NCBI GenBank assembly: GCA_963784195.1
Contig: CAWARA010000022.1
Span: forward strand, 62,001-126,000
Reading direction: 5' to 3'
DNA from: CAVQAH01 sp963784195
GTDB lineage: Bacteria > Acidobacteriota > Vicinamibacteria > Vicinamibacterales > 2-12-FULL-66-21
DNA: 64,000 nucleotides
Program-made: the position numbers and the translations under genes
Notes under the pieces: generated by a model
The model's input: only the letters and a program-made list of their open reading frames with translations
Told to the model about the DNA's origin: nothing
The model's database searches: none
Part shown: positions 52,696 through 60,524 of the stretch, one piece after another
Position numbering within the stretch: the stretch's first letter is position 1
Layout of the letters: every line of letters begins with the position of its first letter

Positions 52696-53939
52696 CGATT
52701 GTGGCTGCCGGCGCTCGCCGCGAGTTCGACGTCAGCCAGATCCGCGCCGACTTTCCGATTCTGCGGCGTAAGGTGCGCGGGTGCCCGCTCGTCTACCTGG
52801 ACAACGCCGCAACCACGCAGAAGCCTCAGGCTGTTCTCGACGCCCTGTCCGCGTACTACATGGACATGAACGCCAACGTCCATCGCGGCGTTCACGAGTT
52901 GAGCGAGGTGGCGACGGAAGCGTACGAGGGTGCCCGCGAGAAGGTTCGCGCGTTCTTCAACGCACGAAGCGTTCGCGAGATCGTGTTTACGCGAAACGCG
53001 ACCGAGAGCATCAACCTCGTCGCGCAGTCGTTCGGGCGAGCGAACGTCGGTCCCGGCGATGAAGTGCTGATCTCCGCGATGGAGCATCACTCGAACATCG
53101 TTCCGTGGCAGCTGCTCTGCGAGGCGACTGGAGGGCGCCTGCGGGTTGCGCCGATCGACGATCGAGGCGAGCTCATCATCGAAGAGCTCGACAAGGCGAT
53201 CACCGAGCGCACGCGTCTCGTCGCGGTCGCGCACATGTCGAACGCCCTCGGAACGGTGAATCCCGTTGACGAGATCGTGCGCATCGCGCACGCGAAAGGT
53301 GCGGCCGTCCTGATCGATGGATCGCAGGCCGCATACCACATGCCGGTGGACGTCCAGGCTCTCGACTGCGACTTCTATGCGGCGACCGGCCACAAGCTTT
53401 ACGGTCCGACGGGAATAGGCGTGCTGTACGGCAAGGAACAGCGTCTCGAAGCCATGCCGCCATTTCTCGGAGGCGGCGACATGATCCGGTCGGTGACGTT
53501 CGAGCGTTCCACCTGGAACGACTTGCCGAACAAGTTCGAGGCTGGAACACCCGACATCTCCGGCGCCATTGGGTTGGGCGTTGCACTCGATTACCTGACC
53601 GGCGTCGGGTTCGACCAAATCGGGCGGCACGAAGCGGATCTGCTCGAGTACGGCACCCAGGCGCTGACCGCCATCGACGGCGTGCGGCTGATCGGGACGG
53701 CCAGGCGAAAGGCCAGCGTGCTCTCGTTCGTGATGGAGGGCATTCACCCTCACGACATCGGAACGATCGTCGATCGCGAAGGCGTCGCGATTCGTACGGG
53801 TCACCACTGTGCGCAACCGGTCATGGAGCGTTTCGGCGTTCCGGCGACAGCGCGGGCCTCGGTGGCGATGTACAACACGCGAAGCGAGATCGACACACTG
53901 GCAGGCGCGCTCGTCCGCGTTCGCCAGCTTTTTGGATGA
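52692..53939 (+). CDS. sufS: Cysteine desulfurase SufS
   Basis: Group II cysteine desulfurase, 415 residues, the sulfur donor of the SUF system. VYLDNAATTQKPQAVLDAL, NVHRGVHELSEVATEAYE, AMEHHSNIVPW-like MEHHSNIVPWQ, the PLP Lys in ATGHKLYGPTGIG and the catalytic Cys in TGHHCAQPVMERF are all present. ATG 52692 overlaps the sufD stop. SufU follows 3 bases later, the usual partner of this type of SufS. Confidence 0.95.
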   Translation: MTIVAAGARREFDVSQIRADFPILRRKVRGCPLVYLDNAATTQKPQAVLDALSAYYMDMNANVHRGVHELSEVATEAYEGAREKVRAFFNARSVREIVFTRNATESINLVAQSFGRANVGPGDEVLISAMEHHSNIVPWQLLCEATGGRLRVAPIDDRGELIIEELDKAITERTRLVAVAHMSNALGTVNPVDEIVRIAHAKGAAVLIDGSQAAYHMPVDVQALDCDFYAATGHKLYGPTGIGVLYGKEQRLEAMPPFLGGGDMIRSVTFERSTWNDLPNKFEAGTPDISGAIGLGVALDYLTGVGFDQIGRHEADLLEYGTQALTAIDGVRLIGTARRKASVLSFVMEGIHPHDIGTIVDREGVAIRTGHHCAQPVMERFGVPATARASVAMYNTRSEIDTLAGALVRVRQLFG

Positions 53940-53942
53940 GCT

Positions 53943-54386
53943 ATGGCTGACCTGAGCGATCTTTACCAGGAGGTCATTCTCGACCACAACAGGCGGCCGA
54001 GGAATTTTCGCGTGCTCGATCAGCCAAGCCATCACGCGGAAGGCTACAATCCGCTCTGTGGCGATCGACTGATGCTGTATCTCAAGGTCGATGGCGACGT
54101 GGTGACCGAGGTCGGATTCCAGGGAAGCGGATGCGCCATCTCGCGCGCCTCGGCTTCGCTGATGACCGACGAGGTCAGAGGCAAGCCAGTCGTCGAGGTC
54201 CGCGCCCTTTTCGAGCGCTTTCACCGGATGGTGACGACCGCGCCGGACATCGCGGTCGAGGATCTAGGCAAACTGTCGGTGCTGGCGGGCGTCCGGGAGT
54301 TCCCCGTGCGCGTGAAATGCGCCAGCCTGGCGTGGCACACTTTGAAGGCCGCCCTCGATCGCGACGCGGCGGCCTCGACCGAATGA
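53943..54386 (+). CDS. sufU: SufU-type sulfur relay/scaffold protein
   Basis: 147-residue IscU/SufU-like protein that accepts sulfur from SufS. The three Cys sites are kept: NPLCGDRLML, QGSGCAISRAS and VKCASLAWHTL, with the Asp of the zinc-binding type (CGD). The insert of 18-20 residues before the third Cys (KPVVEVRALFERFHRMV) is typical of SufU rather than IscU. It is followed after one base by sufT. Confidence 0.94.
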   Translation: MADLSDLYQEVILDHNRRPRNFRVLDQPSHHAEGYNPLCGDRLMLYLKVDGDVVTEVGFQGSGCAISRASASLMTDEVRGKPVVEVRALFERFHRMVTTAPDIAVEDLGKLSVLAGVREFPVRVKCASLAWHTLKAALDRDAAASTE

Positions 54387-54387
54387 C

Positions 54388-54780
54388 ATGAAGCCGTTGC
54401 AAATGATTCCAGAGGTTCCCGGGACACCCGCTTCCTCGAACGACACGTCTGGGCTCGTGCCGGATCCGGCGAAGACCGAGGAATTGAAACCGCTGATCGT
54501 CGAGGCGATTCGCACGGTCTTCGATCCCGAGATCCCAGTGAACATCTGGGAGCTCGGCCTCATCTACGACGTGTTCGTGGACGCGGCCGGCGTGGCCGGA
54601 ATCAGGATGACCTTGACGGCGCCGGGCTGCCCGGCTGCGCAATCGCTGCCGGTCGAAGTGGCCGCCAAGACGAAGGATGTGCCAGGCGTCACCGACGCAC
54701 GCGTCGACGTCGTCTGGGAACCACCGTGGGACAAGGATCGGATGTCGGACGCCGCCAAGCTGCAATTGGGACTATGGTGA
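54388..54780 (+). CDS. sufT: SufT/MIP18-family (DUF59) Fe-S assembly factor
   Basis: 130 residues with the DUF59 core: IRTVFDPEIPVNIWELGLIY, MTLTAPGCPAAQSLPVEV, and DVVWEPPWDKDRMSDAAKLQ. The Cys in APGC is the family's conserved one. SufT helps mature Fe-S proteins in many bacteria and is common at the end of suf operons. The N-terminal 35 residues are a loose extension. The Rrf2 gene starts 4 bases after it. Confidence 0.92.
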   Translation: MKPLQMIPEVPGTPASSNDTSGLVPDPAKTEELKPLIVEAIRTVFDPEIPVNIWELGLIYDVFVDAAGVAGIRMTLTAPGCPAAQSLPVEVAAKTKDVPGVTDARVDVVWEPPWDKDRMSDAAKLQLGLW

Positions 54781-54784
54781 CGCC

Positions 54785-55253
54785 ATGCTGCGACTATCGA
54801 AAAAAGCTGACTACGCACTGATCGCGATGAAACATCTCGCGATGCGGCCGGATTCCGCGTCTGCCAGTGCCCGCGAGATCGCGGAGCAGTACGACATTCC
54901 CATCGAGCTGATGGCGAAGGTGCTGCAGCGGCTGGCCCGACGCGGACTCCTGACGTCTCACCAGGGCACGCGCGGCGGCTATCGTCTCGGCCGCCCGACC
55001 ACGTTGATCTCCGTTGCCGACATCATCCAGGCGATCGACGGGCCACTGACGGTCACGGCCTGCTCGACCGAGGACGAGAATTGCGGTCAGTACGCGAAGT
55101 GCAGCGTCCGCGATCCGCTCTGGCGGATCAAGGACAGAATCCTTGTCCGCGCTGTCGACCTGTTCGCTTCAGGAAATCTCGGCGGATGCCGCCGAGGCGA
55201 TGCCGCAGGTTGAGGCCAGTCCGGTTTCGTTTACCCGAGCCAGGCCTTCTTAA
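54785..55253 (+). CDS. Rrf2-family Fe-S-sensing regulator, probable frame break near the end
   Basis: Rrf2/IscR-like repressor. The winged helix is clear (LRLSKKADYALIAMKHLAM, IPIELMAKVLQRLARRGLL, GTRGGYRLGRP), followed by three Cys that could hold a cluster (ACSTEDENCGQYAKCSVRD). The frame stops at 55213 with an unlikely tail; shifting frame near 55150 gives SALSTCSLQEISADAAEAMP, a better C-terminus, with stop 55251-55253. It probably controls the suf operon it closes. Confidence 0.88.
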
Positions 55254-55272
55254 GCAATCCGTAGATGGTCGC

Positions 55273-55346
55273 TGACGCGGCTCTAAAGAGCCGCGCTGCT
55301 GGTGTTGAACCACGGACCACGAACTACGGACCACGGACCACGATCA
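55273..55346. repeat. Family C hairpin followed by one family A arm
   Basis: gacgcggctctaaagagccgcgctgctgg (about 55274-55302) is a family C hairpin; a single family A arm made of accacgg, accacga and actacgg words follows (about 55308-55345) and runs to 3 bases before the iscS ATG. No inverted partner was found. The two repeat families are fused here. Confidence 0.75.
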
Positions 55347-55347
55347 G

Positions 55348-56490
55348 ATGTCCGTTTACCTCGACTACCACGCCACCACGCCCGTCGACTCGAGGGTCCT
55401 CGAGGCGATGCTGCCGTACTTCACGAATCACTTCGGTAACCCGGCGAGCCGCCAGCACGCGTGGGGATGGAAGGCGCAGGAAGCCATCGACCGTGCGCGC
55501 GGGCAGGTCGCGGCGTTGGTTGGCGCGTCGGCCGCCGAGATCGTGTTCACGAGCGGCGCGACCGAGTCGAACAACCTGGCCATCAAAGGTGCGGCGTGTG
55601 CCCTGCGCGATCAGGGCAACCACATCGTCACGGTCGCCACCGAGCACAAGTCGGTACTCGATTCGGTGAAGCGGCTCGAGGGCGAAGGCTGGAAGGTCAC
55701 GCGGCTCGGCGTGAAACCGGACGGGCTGATTGACCTGGACACGCTGTCGTCCGCGGTCACCGATGGCACGGTGCTGGTGTCCGTGATGGCCGCGAACAAC
55801 GAGATTGGTGTGCTGCAGCCGCTTTCCGAGATCAGCCGGATCGCCCACGAGCGCGGCGCGTTGCTGCATACCGACGCGGCGCAGGCGGCGGGGAAGGTTC
55901 CGCTCGACGTCGAGCGCATGGGAATCGATCTGCTGTCGCTCACCGGGCACAAGTACTACGGGCCGAAGGGTGCAGGCGCCCTGTTCGTACGCCGCCGAAA
56001 GCCACGGTTGAAGCTGGAGTGCCAGATTGACGGCGGCGGCCACGAGAACGGCTTGAGGTCGGGCACGCTCAACGTGCCTGGAATCGTCGGCCTCGGCCAG
56101 GCCGCAGAGATCTGCAGAACCGAGATGGACCGGGAGTCGAGCCGGCTGAGCCAGTTGCGCGGCCGGCTGCTCGACGGACTGCAACAGGCTCTCGATGGTG
56201 TCCGCGTGAACGGCTCCATGACGCATCGGCTGCCGCACAACCTGCACGTCAGCTTCGATCGTGTCGAAGGCGAGCAGCTGCTGATGGCGTTGGGTGACCT
56301 TGCCGTCTCCACGGGATCGGCGTGCAGCTCCGGCAGCCAGGCGCCATCACACGTTCTCGAAGCGATCGGCGCCGTCGGCGATCAGGCTGGTGCCTCGATT
56401 CGGTTCGGACTGGGCAGAACGACGACCGAGAGCGACATCGATTTCGCTATCGAGCGCGTCGGCACGGTTGTCCGGAGTCTGAGACGCTGA
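55348..56490 (+). CDS. iscS: Cysteine desulfurase, IscS/NifS type
   Basis: Second cysteine desulfurase, group I, 380 residues. VYLDYHATTPVDSRVLEAML, FTSGATESNNLAIKGAA, HTDAAQAAGKVPLDVE, the PLP Lys in TGHKYYGPKGAGAL and the mobile-loop Cys in TGSACSSGSQAPSHVL are intact. It shares the direction of the suf genes but is separated by a repeat unit. It may serve tRNA thiolation or other sulfur needs beside SufS. Confidence 0.94.
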   Translation: MSVYLDYHATTPVDSRVLEAMLPYFTNHFGNPASRQHAWGWKAQEAIDRARGQVAALVGASAAEIVFTSGATESNNLAIKGAACALRDQGNHIVTVATEHKSVLDSVKRLEGEGWKVTRLGVKPDGLIDLDTLSSAVTDGTVLVSVMAANNEIGVLQPLSEISRIAHERGALLHTDAAQAAGKVPLDVERMGIDLLSLTGHKYYGPKGAGALFVRRRKPRLKLECQIDGGGHENGLRSGTLNVPGIVGLGQAAEICRTEMDRESSRLSQLRGRLLDGLQQALDGVRVNGSMTHRLPHNLHVSFDRVEGEQLLMALGDLAVSTGSACSSGSQAPSHVLEAIGAVGDQAGASIRFGLGRTTTESDIDFAIERVGTVVRSLRR

Positions 56491-56496
56491 ACGCTT

Positions 56497-56639
56497 ACGG
56501 AGGCTACGGAGGAAACGGAACGAGCTTCAACTCGGAGACTCAGAGAAACGGAGATTCGGAAATTTCTAAAACAAAAAGAAATCTCCGTTTCTCCGTTTCT
56601 CTGAGTTGAAGCTCGTTCCGTTCCCTCCGTAACCTCCGT
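56497..56639. repeat. 60-bp arm inverted repeat between iscS and antiporter genes
   Basis: The left arm (about 56497-56557) and right arm (about 56579-56639) are almost perfect reverse complements: cggaggaaacggaacgagct with agctcgttccgttccctccg, and cagagaaacggagatt with aatctccgtttctc. The loop is A/T-rich (about 22 bases). The stem includes words of cggag and aacgg type. It ends both convergent transcripts, acting as a bidirectional terminator in effect. Confidence 0.88.
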
Positions 56640-56655
56640 CCCCCGTCCCCACGCA

Positions 56656-57999
56656 TCAATCAGCATGAAGCGGCTCCGCATCGAGTTCGCCTTGCTCGCT
56701 GACCGGAGCTCCCTCATCCATCTTTCCAATCTCGCCGGCACGGGCGAGCGCCGCGCGGAAGAGCACAGGTCCCACGAGCTCGTGCAACGCGATCAGGGCG
56801 ACCATCAGCGACTGCACATTTGCACCCCAGGTGGGGAACTCTGATGCGACCAGGATCGTCAAGCCGAGCGTGACGCCCGCCTGGGATACGAGGCCCATCC
56901 AGACCGGGTCTCCGATCTCGCGAGGCACTCCTGACACACGCGTACCTACGGCGACGGCGCCCCGTATGGCGATCAGCCGCACCGCTGACACGGCCGCGGC
57001 GGTCAATCCCACAATCGCCAGTGCATCCAGCTGGAGCGATGTGCCCGCAGCCGCGAAGAACACGACCAGCACCGGAAGCGCGCCGCGCTCCACAGCCTCT
57101 TTCAGCTGATCCCCGGACGGCGTGATGTTCTCGACGACGAGCCCTGCGGCGAGCGCGGCAAGAAGCGGTTCGAAATGAAGCAGCGGGCCGAGCTCGCTCA
57201 ACACGACGCAGAGGCCCAGCAGCGCGATCGTGATCTCCCGTCCGATCAGCCGAAGGTAGATCGCGAACAACGCGCCCAGCAGGGCGCCGAATGCCAGCGA
57301 GCCAAAGATTTCCCACGACAGCCGCACGAGCAGGCTGACGTCGCCAGGCACGGACGCGCCCGTGGCCCAGCGCACCATCTGCATGGCAACCGTGAAAACG
57401 ACGATCAGGACCAGGTCGGCGATGACGACGGTGGCAAGTACGGTTTCGGCGAGCGGGCCCCGCGCGCGAGTGTCGGCGATCACCGCAATCGTCACCGTCG
57501 GCGAGAAACTGACGATGATGGTCGTCAGCAGGATTGAAAGAGCCAGGCGTGCGGCACCCGTCGCCTCTGGCGCGATAGGCAGCACCGGCCACGCGAGCCA
57601 CGTAAGCGGTCCGAGCGTGGCGTACAGGAGCAGCAAGGTGACGACGCCCAGCTTCGTCATCGAGGCGAGACGTGGTTTGAGCCGGGCGTAGTTCAGCTCG
57701 AGGCCAGCGATCAGCGCGATCAGCGCGATCGCCAGGCCGTTGACGATCTGGAGGTCGCGGGCCATCGGGCGCGTGATGATGTTGCCGAGATAGGGGCCGC
57801 ACAGCAGACCGAAGATCAGATAGCCGCTGACGCGAGGCAGATGAATCTTCTCGAAGAAGGCGCCCGTGAGCGCGGCCGCGATCAACGCGAAGCCGAGCGC
57901 AAGGCCGGTCGCTCTGGCCGCCGACAAGTCCGGGCTGCCGCGAGAGACGACGAGGCTTACCACACCAACCGTGACGATGAGCGCGAAGACGCGGCGCAT
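56656..57999 (-). CDS. Cation:proton antiporter, CPA2/Kef-like
   Basis: 447 residues with about 12 to 13 hydrophobic segments, resembling the Na+/H+ exchanger (CPA2) fold. HLPRVSGYLIFGLLCGPYLG, IALIALIAGLELNYARLKPR and VVIADLVLIVVFTVAMQ are typical; the usual Asp pair of CPA2 appears only partly (VIADL). ATG 57999 shares one base with the stop of the second transporter, so both are translated together. No TrkA-type regulatory domain follows. Substrate ion unknown. Confidence 0.82.
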   Translation of the reverse strand: MRRVFALIVTVGVVSLVVSRGSPDLSAARATGLALGFALIAAALTGAFFEKIHLPRVSGYLIFGLLCGPYLGNIITRPMARDLQIVNGLAIALIALIAGLELNYARLKPRLASMTKLGVVTLLLLYATLGPLTWLAWPVLPIAPEATGAARLALSILLTTIIVSFSPTVTIAVIADTRARGPLAETVLATVVIADLVLIVVFTVAMQMVRWATGASVPGDVSLLVRLSWEIFGSLAFGALLGALFAIYLRLIGREITIALLGLCVVLSELGPLLHFEPLLAALAAGLVVENITPSGDQLKEAVERGALPVLVVFFAAAGTSLQLDALAIVGLTAAAVSAVRLIAIRGAVAVGTRVSGVPREIGDPVWMGLVSQAGVTLGLTILVASEFPTWGANVQSLMVALIALHELVGPVLFRAALARAGEIGKMDEGAPVSEQGELDAEPLHAD

Positions 58000-59108
58000 C
58001 AGGCCGTTCCGTGTCGCGGTGTCACGAACAAGGCCAGCAGTTCCGAGGCCAGCGCACCGAGTGCGACGGCGAAAATGATGGCGCCCGCGTCGCCGTGCGT
58101 AACCTGATTCAGGTTGAGCGCGAACGCCACGCCAATCACGCCGGGAGGAATGAGGTACGAGCCGAGGTCAGAAGGCGCGACGCCCGCCGCAATACGCGAC
58201 GCGGTCCATCCGCCAATCAGCTTGCCCGCGAGGCGGAAGACCAGGTAGGGCGCAAACAACCAGACGCCTGCCAGCGAGGGCTCGAGGCTGGCGCCGGTCG
58301 CGATCAACAGCAGGACGATCAGCGGATGCTGGACTTTGCGAAGCTCGCCCGCCATCAGCAGATCGCAGCGGCCCGGTGCAAGGACCCAGAGCCAGCCGGC
58401 AGCGAGGCCTGTCAGAAGCGGTGAGAGCCCGAGGTACGCCGCGCATCCGCCGAGCAGCGCGAGGCATCCGATGATGAAAACTCCACGTTCGGCCGCGCCT
58501 TCCGCGCGCTCGATCAGCAACCATCCGGCAACGCCAATCGCCAGCCCGAGGACGATTGTCAGCAGCGCACCATCGAGCGCCGAGCGTGGCGTCGGTCCTG
58601 CCAGCACGATGAGCCCACCGCCCAGAACGATCGGCAGCACGTCGTCGAGGTCCGCCACGCGGCCAGCTACGCGTCCCGCGGCGTCGCCCTCGGAATCGGT
58701 CGCGGGTGCCGCTGAAGCCGAGGCACACAAGCCCAATGCCATCGCCACGAGGACCGGCGGCAGGTTCGTCGGCAGTTGCCAGACGCCCAGCAGGGCGATG
58801 ACGGCCCACGCGACGATTGCGATCGTGATGCACCCTTCCACGCTGGCGGCGACGAACAAGCGCCTTGCAGCCATGCCCTCGCGGCCGACGGCGAGGCCGA
58901 TGAACACTCCCAGGGTCGCTAGTCCGATCGACACGACGACATCCAGCCCCGCGAGTGCGGTAGCCGGAAGAAAGCCCAGCACTTGCGGGCCGATCAGAAA
59001 GCCCAGTGAAATGAAAATGATGACGGGCGCGGTGAGCGGCCGCATCCCGAGGGCAGCCCGCGTCCTGAGACCGGCGGTCAGCCGGCCAGCGAGACTGGCC
59101 AGCGTCAC
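57999..59108 (-). CDS. Second antiporter-like membrane protein
   Basis: 369 residues starting at GTG 59108, which overlaps the pseudoprotease stop. It has about 10 to 11 hydrophobic segments (APVIIFISLGFLIGPQVLGF, TLGVFIGLAVGREGMAARR, PLIVLLLIATGASLEPSLAG) and resembles a shortened Na+/H+ exchanger domain with the inverted-repeat look of CPA2. The upstream open frame is a shadow. It is distinct from the neighbour at 56656, so the two may form a hetero-oligomer. Confidence 0.75.
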   Translation of the reverse strand: MTLASLAGRLTAGLRTRAALGMRPLTAPVIIFISLGFLIGPQVLGFLPATALAGLDVVVSIGLATLGVFIGLAVGREGMAARRLFVAASVEGCITIAIVAWAVIALLGVWQLPTNLPPVLVAMALGLCASASAAPATDSEGDAAGRVAGRVADLDDVLPIVLGGGLIVLAGPTPRSALDGALLTIVLGLAIGVAGWLLIERAEGAAERGVFIIGCLALLGGCAAYLGLSPLLTGLAAGWLWVLAPGRCDLLMAGELRKVQHPLIVLLLIATGASLEPSLAGVWLFAPYLVFRLAGKLIGGWTASRIAAGVAPSDLGSYLIPPGVIGVAFALNLNQVTHGDAGAIIFAVALGALASELLALFVTPRHGTA

Positions 59109-60391
59109 TGCCTCTCCAGCGCCAGCACCCGGTGAGCCGTATCTCGCTGAATGGTCAGCAGGACAACGTCCGCAGAACGCGCCGCCGCAAATGCTCGATC
59201 GATTCGCGATGGCTCGGGTGCGGTGTGCGCGTCGAGCGAAACGATCACGTCTCCGCGTTTGAGCCCCGCGCGCTCGCCAGGCGATCCGGGCTGAACCACG
59301 ATCACTTCGGAGCCCACACCCGGTATCGAGCGCAGCACGATACCGTGCCGGTTCGGCGTGGTCCAGGGCTCGCGAAAGCCGACCTCGCTGACCTCGAGCG
59401 CTACCGTGTGTGGCTTGCCGCGCCGCACGACATTCAGCGTGGCTCGGGCACCGGGAGTCCGGCTCTGCGCCACCTGCTGAAATCCCTCGACCGTCGTGAT
59501 GCCGATTCCATCGACAGCCTGGACGACATCTCCAGGCGCGATGTTCGAGCCAGCTGGAACCGAGGCGGACACGTAGCTGACGATGACCCCCTTGTTGGCA
59601 CCGGCCGCACGTCCCAGCGCGGGGGTGAGCGGCTCGACCTCGATCGGCAACGCGCTTTGCGAGTTGACGGTTGTCGGGGCCGCAGCGGCGAAGTCTCTGA
59701 GCATGTTTCCCGGAATGATCGTGACCGCGCCGCCACTCTCGCTCGCCAGACCGACGAAGGCACCATCGAGCGAGAACACCGCCGACCCTGGCATAAGGGT
59801 CTGCTGGACCGCTGCCACCGAGAGCACCGGTTCCGACCATCGAGGATCGGAGAAGAGATCCGTGCGGCCGATGAAGACCGGGCGTACAGCGGCAGCCAGG
59901 GCGGTGGCTTCGGCGACGGCGACATAGCGAGGCCCCGGTCTCGCTGGCGCGGAAGGGAAACTGACGACGGCGCCCGGTGAATTCGGGTCGACCACTATCA
60001 GGTTACGCGCCGCGTCACGGGCGACGATGGTGGGCGCAGTGCCGTTGACGTCAGCGAGCCGACGGTCCGCAGATAGAATCGCGACAGCACGGTCCTCGGT
60101 CAAGCGGACCGCCGCGACGTATGTGACCGAAGGCGCCCCCTGTACCGCGAGCGGGAGAACGGTGGGCCGGACCCGCCGCTCGAGGTCGTCCATGATGCTG
60201 GCGAGCTCGTCGTAGGTTGCCGAAGCGGCCAGCCGCGCAAGCGGTGCAGGCGCCGGCTCAACCGTTTGTCGCGAGGCCTCGTCCGGGAACCGGAACCTCG
60301 CCAACAGCAACAACATACCGACGGAGACGGCGATAGTGACCAGCAGCAGGCGCATCTCGCGACGATCCGTCGCGGGCGGAGGCTGGGGCAT
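59105..60391 (-). CDS. HtrA/DegP-like membrane protein with degenerate protease site and two PDZ domains
   Basis: 428 residues. One TM helix (LLVTIAVSVGMLLLLARF) anchors a trypsin-like domain (about 60-225) followed by two PDZ domains (about 235-325 and 340-425; VPAGSNIAPGDVVQAVDGIG, QPGSPGERAGLKRGDVIVSL). Where HtrA proteases read GNSGGA, this reads MPGSAVF: the catalytic Ser position is not kept, and the His and Asp are not evident. It is therefore probably a non-proteolytic PDZ scaffold or sensor, coupled to two antiporter-like proteins. Confidence 0.78.
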   Translation of the reverse strand: MPQPPPATDRREMRLLLVTIAVSVGMLLLLARFRFPDEASRQTVEPAPAPLARLAASATYDELASIMDDLERRVRPTVLPLAVQGAPSVTYVAAVRLTEDRAVAILSADRRLADVNGTAPTIVARDAARNLIVVDPNSPGAVVSFPSAPARPGPRYVAVAEATALAAAVRPVFIGRTDLFSDPRWSEPVLSVAAVQQTLMPGSAVFSLDGAFVGLASESGGAVTIIPGNMLRDFAAAAPTTVNSQSALPIEVEPLTPALGRAAGANKGVIVSYVSASVPAGSNIAPGDVVQAVDGIGITTVEGFQQVAQSRTPGARATLNVVRRGKPHTVALEVSEVGFREPWTTPNRHGIVLRSIPGVGSEVIVVQPGSPGERAGLKRGDVIVSLDAHTAPEPSRIDRAFAAARSADVVLLTIQRDTAHRVLALERQ

Positions 60392-60524
60392 CGCGACAGC
60401 GTACCGCAGCGAGGCGTTCGCGCCAACTCATCTGGCATGCACGGGCATCCTTAAGGTTGAGCCGGAATGGCTGAGCAACCGTGCCGGTGTCCTGCGGTGG
60501 CAACATCGTTGCGTTCCGAAGCGC

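Noticed and set aside
52656..54224. Minus-strand open frame of over 500 codons
   Set aside because: It lies opposite sufS and sufU, which are certain; no family motifs.
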